Of a DNA stretch of 14,979 bases, positions 9,210 through 14,979 are shown piece after piece. The translations under genes were made by a program, and so were the position numbers. The stretch is from Phoronis ovalis (taxonomy: Eukaryota > Phoronida > Phoronidae): contig JAOXYB010107714.1 in assembly GCA_028565635.1 (NCBI GenBank), positions 4,414 to 19,392 of the forward strand. The letters run 5' to 3'. Numbering within the stretch: position 1 is the stretch's first letter; every line of letters starts with the position of its first letter. The notes beneath the pieces were generated by a model. The model was given only the letters and a program-made list of their open reading frames with translations. It did not search any database and had not been told where the DNA came from.

Positions 9210-12200
9210 GTTAGCCCTTATTTTATCACTTCTTAGTGAAGTACTCCAGCAAAGTTAAACGGGTGATTTTTGTTTACAAATCTTGATAAAAAGCAAGAAA
9301 ACATATTTTTAGATGCATAACAACTTGTGGTTAAATTTAAACTTGAGCAGTTGAGGACTTCCGTGCTGTACTTTGGCTTAGTCTGGCGCTAAAAATGACT
9401 GTTTCTTGACATGTAAGGAGCGATCAAGCCGTAGGCTAGTAGGATCACAGAATAGAGCTAAGAGTAAATTGAAGCAGGATTTATCGCAATACAAATTCCT
9501 TACGATTATCAAAGTCAAAGTCAGCTTTGTGTGAAAATAGTAAAACTGATTTAAGTTTTGATTTTTAGGCAGTGTATCGACTACAGATTGTGCCAACCAG
9601 GATCTGTGCTTGAATGATACAGCTTCAACATATAACCATTCTGGCGGTGTCCCAGAGAACTTCACTCATCCTGCTGATGAATTTAACTACTTAGAAACTT
9701 GTCCAACGAATGCCGAATGTTCAAAATTAGCTGCTGATTGCGTTTTTTGTAATGTTAATGCGAGCAACTGCATTTATGGAACAAATGTTACTGATAATTT
9801 TTGTCGGGCAAAACCTGGAATACTGTGTGTAGTAAGTATCCTGTTTCCTCAGCAATTCCCCTTGTCGAACCTATAATGAGAGAGTCGCAGAAAAACCTGA
9901 TGGATCCGCATTAATGTTGAAACTTTCCCATATTGCTTCACAGAAGCCCTGGCAGAGGTCTGACTATATTACTGGTACCCATGTGCGTGAATGGGTTTTT
10001 GAAAATGCCCCTAAATGCGTTTTCCCATTTTAAAATTTTGACCCCTTTTCACTGGCTGGAAGAAATTTTAGATACACCCTAAGTGCATTGAGACGAAATT
10101 TGGTCAAGTGGTTGGTGATTTTTAAGGCCTGGTTTTCAAGGGCAGTTTTGATCGATTTCAATACCCGAAACAGAAGGTTCTGATGTATCATAAGATGTAC
10201 CTCCAAGAACTTAGCAAGGTTCACTTTATGTTATTACAGTTTGCAATCAATAGTGCTTGTTATACATGTCAGCCTTGTCTACGAGTGACACTGTGTTACC
10301 CAAAAGGGGCTAAATTTAATTTTTTTATACCTATTTAGCTATATAAATAGCCATTAATCTGCAAATTGCCCAACAAGTTAAGAATAAGGTATATTCAGAA
10401 CTTACAACTGAATAAAGAAGATCCAAGTTTTCACCTTTTACAGTGTGTTCTGACTTCTTGTGGTCAATTACAGCTTTTGATATTTCATGATACCATGTAT
10501 TTTTATTTACGCTATTGTAATAATTAAGCAATTCTGGATAATAAGCATTGTCTGCTCTCAAATTCAAAACGTGAAGAAATTGCAAAATTTCATTTACGTA
10601 ATTTTAATTTCAGTTGTATCTTACATGTAACTGTTTCTTACGGGGTATATTATATCACGTGTATTAATCTTCCCTGGAGAGAAGTAAAATGTGAAAATGT
10701 TTGCAGAGTGTCATTTTATAATTTTGCAATTAACTCTCAACCTTTACAAGTATTTACTGTTAATTCCTTGTTGTAAGGGTTGCATTGTGGAAATACACCT
10801 TTAGTTACTGAATTGCTGTATTTCAGTGATTAAAATTCTGTTTCATTTTGAAGTCAATAGTTAACAAATGTCTCTACCTACGAAATTAACAAATGCCACA
10901 AATTCACTTTATAAAGAAATACTACCCATCCCTTAAAATTATCTGTTAATTTGCAGGGCCAAGTTAATTTCTCAAGAACAGTGCAGTGTAAGTTTGGGTA
11001 TCAATTACAACCTCATGAGTACACATGCAACAAGACAACAGAATGCAAAGTTGCAACGGCACCAAGAGAGAGATATAAAACACTCTGTACCGTGAAGGAC
11101 AATGTCTCCTGCTTAGGTGAGTTATGTTATTTATAATAATACATGCTTTTAATAAGAATCAAGCTTGACGTTTTGTGTACCTATACCGCACTTATATTGC
11201 TTGTTTCTTCTTTAGGCCGAAGACGGTTTTACAAAATGATTGACTGCAACTGGACAGCAGGTACCAGATGGTCTACAGCACTTATTCTTAGGTAATGAAA
11301 TTGAAATATCTACTGACTATTCAGATAATGTAATGATATATGGTACTGATAAATGGTTCTTTATGATGACAGGTCCACATGCCCGTGTATCAGTTGACAT
11401 TATTTCTGTGAAGGTAACTATTGTAAAGGGACAAAATGACTGTTTGTACTAAAGTCACACTAAAATATGTTATTCAATGTAGTATCTACAGATGGCTGAT
11501 GTGTTTCATCACAGTGCATGGAGTCACTTTTAGTGCTACATTTTAGTGTTACATTTCAGTGCATTTTATTACCTCTCATACCAGCTGTACTGGAATAGTA
11601 GATTATAACATTCATGCTGTAATGTGCACAACAAACCTTTGAAAATGTCAACTACCTTATAATAATACCACTTCAGTTATAACTAAGTTTGTGTATGGGT
11701 AGTTGCAAGAAATGACTTTCCATGATACACACCTACAAAACATCAATTGTTGAAAGCATTATCCACCAATAATACAGTACTATTAGGTATAGTTGTAATG
11801 TCGAATAGTTATAACATTGTGTACCTTATCACTCTAAATTTTTGATAAAATTTGCACTTTATGCAAAAAACATCTTGAAAGTGTGACTTTTGCATAAACA
11901 ACGCTTGATTTAAGTATAAGACATAATTTTGATAAACATAAAAAGTTGTGCACCTACATTTATTTGTCCTTGAGCAAATTTTACTAGATCCTTAATGTCT
12001 AACCCAGATTTCATGAATTTTTATTAAGAAAAATTGGCTTTTGAATATAATAGAGAGGAAGCAATCATGGTAGTTCTTTAAAGAATTGTTTGCCTATTGA
12101 TATGAAGTTAGCTTTTAAGCAACAAGCCATACTTTTTGCATGTAATGCGAAAATTTCATTTTCATCTTCTATTCAGATGTATCTTTTACTGACAGTGTTC

Positions 12201-12389
12201 ATTTTATCTATTACTTTCAGCATCACTTTAGGCGGGTTTGGAGTGGATCGTTTTTACCTTGGTTTATGGCGGGAAGGTATTGGTAAATTATTCAGCTTCG
12301 GAGGTCTGGGTGTGTGGACTATTGTTGATGTTATTCTTATAGCTACTGGATATGTTACGCCATCTGATGGGTCATTGTACATCTATTGA
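9119..12389 (+). CDS. TM2D3: TM2 domain-containing protein 3 (almondex family), complete, 5 coding exons
   Basis: A membrane protein of the TM2D family; the fly orthologue almondex is needed for Notch signalling. Exons 9119-9209, 9569-9831, 10957-11116, 11216-11291 and 12221-12389 join in phases 1, 0, 1 and 2 to give 252 residues, close to the roughly 250 usual for the family. Residues 1-31 carry a signal peptide with hydrophobic core FAALFYAVILICC. The ectodomain (32-185) is Cys-rich with nine N-glycosylation sequons. The C-terminus (about 186-252) is the TM2 domain: a hydrophobic segment around WSTALILSITLGGF, the diagnostic DRF motif at 206-208 in VDRFYLGLWREGIGKLFSFG, and a second segment WTIVDVILIATGYV. 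The protein ends shortly after the conserved PSDGSLYI. All junctions are GT-AG; intron 1 has an atypical GTTAGC donor. I am confident of the identity; exon 1 is the least constrained part. Confidence 0.92.
9569..9831 (+). CDS. TM2D3: TM2D3 exon 2 (ectodomain)
   Basis: The acceptor follows a TTTTTAG tract at 9562-9568 and the donor is GTAAGT at 9832-9837. It encodes 87 codons with eight Cys and five N-glycosylation sequons (NDT, NHS, NFT, NAS, NVT). It ends in phase 0 after GILCV. Confidence 0.88.
9832..10956 (+). other. TM2D3: TM2D3 intron 2
   Basis: 1125 bp between GTAAGT and TTGCAG. On the minus strand, 10406-10551 is a coding-like stretch with an acceptor-like CAG and a perfect GTAAGT donor (see findings). 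Otherwise AT-rich and featureless. Confidence 0.7.
10957..11116 (+). CDS. TM2D3: TM2D3 exon 3 (ectodomain)
   Basis: Phase-0 entry after TTTGCAG, 53 codons plus one base, donor GTGAGT. It encodes GQVNFSRTVQCKFGYQLQ and continues to VKDNVSCL, a Cys-rich stretch typical of TM2D3 just before the membrane domain. Confidence 0.88.
11216..11291 (+). CDS. TM2D3: TM2D3 exon 4 (start of TM2 domain)
   Basis: Acceptor TTCTTCTTTAG, 76 nt, phase 1 in and phase 2 out, donor GTAATG. It encodes RRRFYKMIDCNWTAG and TRWSTALIL, the conserved CNWT motif and first membrane segment of the TM2 domain. Confidence 0.9.
11292..12220 (+). other. TM2D3: TM2D3 intron 4
   Basis: 929 bp from GTAATG to TTTCAG. Its first 120 bases keep an open, coding-like frame in another phase (see findings). 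A short tandem array lies at 11526-11562. No other feature seen. Confidence 0.7.
11526..11562. repeat. Three imperfect 12-13 bp tandem units
   Basis: Units ACTTTTAGTGCT, ACATTTTAGTGTT and ACATTTCAGTGC follow one another in TM2D3 intron 4. Too few copies to be a satellite; likely replication slippage. Confidence 0.5.
12221..12389 (+). CDS. TM2D3: TM2D3 exon 5 (DRF motif, second TM, stop)
   Basis: Acceptor TTACTTTCAG, then C completes Ser197. It encodes the glycine-rich turn, DRF, REGIGKLFSFGG and the second membrane segment, with stop TGA at 12387-12389. This is the most diagnostic part of the gene. Confidence 0.93.
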
Positions 12390-13022
12390 AGGATCAAGGC
12401 TATGATTCTATGGGTATGTGAACTTTTTTATGCGTATTTGCTTACATCTCATAACTATACTTCTTGGAGGTAACAGATTTATTTTGTAAAGAAACCCATA
12501 AAATATCTGAGGATTCCATAAATATTTATTCACTTCTTCTTAAAGATAAGATATAGTCTTTTTTGATACAAGTAATATGCCAGTTAAGTTTACAGACAGA
12601 AGCAATGTTAAAAGTAAGAAATCACTTGAAAATGGGGCTTTACTACTGATCAATTGTTAATTAACCAAAAAGTATTTATATTAATTTCATCTTACTTTTA
12701 CCTGTTCATCTTTGTTACATGCAATTGCTATTGTTTATTTCGTTTAAAAGAAGTATTAGTACATGTGAATTTTGGCTAGCATACACTGTGCTATTAAGTT
12801 TATTCTAACATTTCAGCATCAGGTAGGAAAAGCGTTGCCCAAGGCGGCTACAGTGTGTTATGGAATATATGGGTGATATTGCCTTCCCTATCCTTGACCA
12901 TTTAAAGAAGTAAAAAGATCTTTGAAGCAAGGAAAGCACAGTTTAATGATACAAGTATTTAAGTCAGTTTTTTATAGTACTGATACGCCTTATACCATAG
13001 TGTGTCAGGGGAAACATTAAAA
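12390..13022 (+). other. TM2D3: Probable TM2D3 3' UTR with possible intron and polyA signal
   Basis: Non-coding sequence after the stop. A good donor GTATGT at 12414-12419 and an acceptor CTAACATTTCAG ending at 12816 would remove a 403 bp 3'-UTR intron only 24 bases after the stop. A variant polyA signal ATTAAA lies at 13016-13021; the next canonical AATAAA is at 13517-13522. Which is used cannot be told from sequence. Confidence 0.35.
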
Positions 13023-13266
13023 TATCTATATGGTGGCTGAATATGACATCTCAACTCATCTACTTATGATTATCCCAGAAATGCTTAATTCAAAGCAGAT
13101 TAATTAGATTTGCTTTGGTGCATCATTCACAGTGTGCAAATATACTGAAAGTGCTTTCTGCATGCAAATCAGTCATGAAAACAAATGGAAGTTAAAAACT
13201 TGAAAATTAATTATAGCTATTGAAAAGTTGAGATGCTTATCCTGGTCACCACACATGTTCAAATTG

Positions 13267-13764
13267 TCAGTTATCAATGAGCAAGAAAATGGCAAAGTTT
13301 AGGTCATATGCCATTTGTAACATGTCTGAAGTGCTCCATGGCTTTTTGTTGTATTGTGGAGTAGGGAGTTGCATTATTGGCATTTTGTTCAGAACACTTC
13401 TCTTGTTTGCTGCAGTGACTATACTGCAATTACAAAACAAAGTTATACAACTCAGCTTTGTTTCACTTATGTGAAGAAAGTCTGATAAGATCTTGTCACC
13501 GTGAGACAAGTGTGAAAATAAATTATCAAAAAGGAAATAGGTGTTTCCGTGGCTCTTTTGTTGTGTAGTTATATTTGATGTTGAAATTCTAGTGAAAGAG
13601 CAGTTTTTATAATGGCAAGTTCCTAGGTTATTTGTAATAGTCATCTCACATTTCTTAGTACGATTAAAATTGCATTGAAAGGGATGGCGCTCAAGTTTAC
13701 AACTTAACCATACCACAATGATTATTCTTATCCAAAAACAAAGGATCAGTAAGATTCTTTTGAC
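13267..13764 (-). CDS. Unidentified 166-codon open frame with hydrophobic start and N-glycosylation sequons
   Basis: The minus-strand frame is free of stops from 13764 down to the stop codon at 13267-13269, the longest open stretch in the window. It begins with a strongly hydrophobic run (RILLILCFWIRIIIVVWL), like a signal peptide or anchor. The next 90 or so residues hold many Cys and the sequons NRT, NCS, NIT and again NCS. It ends near DLNFAIFLLIDN. There is no ATG in the hydrophobic part, so either an upstream exon supplies the start or this is a decayed frame. By stop frequency alone a frame this long is unlikely in such AT-rich DNA. I do not recognise a family. It lies tail-to-tail with TM2D3 and may overlap its longer 3' UTR. 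Confidence 0.3.
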   Translation of the reverse strand, partial: VKRILLILCFWIRIIIVVWLSCKLERHPFQCNFNRTKKCEMTITNNLGTCHYKNCSFTRISTSNITTQQKSHGNTYFLFDNLFSHLSHGDKILSDFLHISETKLSCITLFCNCSIVTAANKRSVLNKMPIMQLPTPQYNKKPWSTSDMLQMAYDLNFAIFLLIDN

Positions 13765-13914
13765 TTAATTTCCACTTATTTTTAAACAAACAACACAATT
13801 AGACCATACTGTCTGTCTTCTGCTAATTCAGACAAGTTATTCAAAGTGTTGAAATTTTTTTTCTTTTCATCTAAAATAATTGCCAATGGATTATGTCTTG
13901 TAACGGAATGCTAA

Positions 13915-14743
13915 TCAGCTGTATATACAGGTTTCTCTCACAATTTCACTTCTTGATAAACTCTTCACTGCAAGAACTTCAATTTCGTCATTGTTTGTTC
14001 TTGTCTTAGCTGCTGTTTGATAAACATCACATATACCTGATTTCTTTAGGCATCCATACCTGAAATGTATCAATTAATAACTATTCTGCGACCTGAGCTT
14101 TTCATAAACAGTGCAGTACAAGTCATAATTCATCATACTTACCCGATCTGGGCTTAAACTCTTTAGAGTAATTATGGTCTAAAATTAAAAGAAACATATC
14201 AAAAACAAATTGCAATAATAAAAACACCACAAATAAAAAAATCAGAATACAATTATATAGAATATCCTAAAACTATTCTTCATTAATGAACAAAAAAATC
14301 AAATCAAGAGTTTACTGGTGCAGTTGCAGCTGTGACTTGGTAAATTATGTCAGTTATGATGTTTCACACACACCATTAAAATCATTGTTTGACAATATTT
14401 CATTAATTGTTAATTCAGTATCAATTTCCAATGCTTTTACGTGGATACATTCAGGGAAGCTGTCCTTATACTCTATAAAACAAGTTACACAAAGTCATAA
14501 TTTGCCAGTTAACTAAAGTAATTTTTTATACTTACAAATGATAACTGGATTGTTTGTTCTATTAAATGATGCACTTACATTTATTCTGAGCATTGAGCTG
14601 GCAAAACCAATCCTGCTCTTCTAATTCCGCTATTACAAAGTTATCACGTATTTCTTATACAATATCGACAGAATGAAAATTCTGAATGATTCCATTGAAG
14701 AAAAACAGCTCTACTTACAAATAAAATTATGTCCTCCAGCCAT
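13915..14743 (-). CDS. Candidate unidentified minus-strand gene in small exons
   Basis: Candidate exons read leftwards: A 14719-14743 (ATG, MAGGHNFI, donor GTAAGT), B 14579-14629 (ELEEQDWFCQLNAQNK, donor GTAAGT), C 14374-14472 (YKDSFPECIHVKALEID and on, donor GTGTGT), D 14143-14178 (HNYSKEFKPRS, acceptor AATTTTAG, donor GTAAGT) and E. C, D and E agree in phase. Exon E either starts at 14059 and stops after MDA (14046), or starts at the inner CAG at 14036 and gives 39 more codons (ICDVYQTAAKTRTNNDE and on) to TGA at 13915. A to B also agrees. B to C fails: the T left by B plus the AG of C makes a stop, so an unseen exon or a wrong boundary is needed. No family recognised. Confidence 0.28.
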
Positions 14744-14979
14744 AGCAATTTATCATTATTCGAAAATCCTTGCCAATTTTCTGTATAATCAATCGGATCA
14801 CTCAAACTTTCAAGATTCCAGTACTGCATCATTATTACGCATATTTGAGCATCATGGATTAAGTTGTACAGAGATTTATTTGCTCTATAAGAATTTTTGA
14901 CTTTATCAGTTACGTTCTGTCTTTTTAATTTGTTTCTAAAAAATAATGGTGTACACTTGTCTGCAGCCGATGTTGGATC
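14744..14979. other. Right edge, upstream of the candidate minus-strand gene
   Basis: A minus-strand frame (14644-14832) reads WNLESLSDPIDYTENWQGF and LLWLEDIILF up to the same GTAAGT donor as candidate exon A, but in another phase. It may be coding in place of the MAGG start, or 5' UTR. Upstream ATGs are present. Undecided. Confidence 0.25.

Noticed and set aside
11240-11452. Plus-strand frame overlapping TM2D3 exon 4
   Set aside because: Its first part is exon 4 read in the wrong phase. Only the intronic part is kept, as a finding.
12090-12220. Upstream extension of the TM2D3 exon 5 frame to an ATG-like start
   Set aside because: The clear TTACTTTCAG acceptor and the phase join to exon 4 show that the extension is intron 4.
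13277-13474. 65-codon plus-strand frame with a hydrophobic stretch
   Set aside because: Opposite strand of the longer minus-strand frame; less coherent and shorter.
13267-13600. piggyBac-transposase reading of the minus-strand frame (DNLF and PTPQYNK pieces)
   Set aside because: The resemblance is a handful of residues, the spacing between the pieces is much too short, and the catalytic residues and the MGGVD-type motif are not visible.
1-14979. CRISPR array, bacterial operon, rRNA or integrase-type system
   Set aside because: No spaced identical repeats, no operon-like gene packing, and clear GT-AG introns with animal gene families; the window is eukaryotic.

Overview
The window looks like AT-rich nuclear DNA from an invertebrate animal. 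Coding sequence is cut into small exons with GT-AG introns. The two recognisable genes are animal types: a TM2 domain-containing protein 3 (TM2D3, almondex family) and a SAND-domain protein. A bivalve mollusc or similar lophotrochozoan would fit the base composition and intron style, but nothing here fixes the species. No prokaryotic gene layout, CRISPR array, rRNA or confident tRNA was seen.

Left part (1-6450): a minus-strand gene reads from about 6166 off the left edge. Its first coding exon (5786-6166) carries a nearly complete SAND domain with the KDWK DNA-binding motif and a trailing His/Cys zinc cluster. After a 4.6 kb intron come three smaller exons (936-1150, 667-821, 92-194) with matching phases (0, 2, 1). 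They encode a polar region, a charged probable coiled coil and a helix that looks like the start of a TPR. The gene is incomplete at its 3' end. A CRE-like CGACGTCA lies about 265 bp upstream of the start codon.

Middle (6450-9060): mostly non-coding. It holds a 145 bp inverted-repeat element resembling a MITE (7663-7807), then a degenerate plus-strand reading frame (about 7919-8580) broken by stops, and a weak tRNA/SINE-like stretch near 8880.

Right-centre (9061-13020): the complete plus-strand TM2D3 gene in five coding exons (9119-12389). It encodes 252 residues: signal peptide, Cys-rich glycosylated ectodomain and a C-terminal TM2 domain with a DRF motif. Its promoter also has a CGACGTCA, plus a YY1-like site on the ATG. 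A 3'-UTR intron is possible.

Right edge (13267-14979): minus-strand signals convergent with TM2D3. One is a 166-codon stop-free frame, the longest in the window, with a hydrophobic start and several N-glycosylation sequons. The other is a set of small candidate exons (13915-14743). Neither is identified. The SAND gene and TM2D3 are divergently oriented about 3 kb apart, and no functional link between them is visible.
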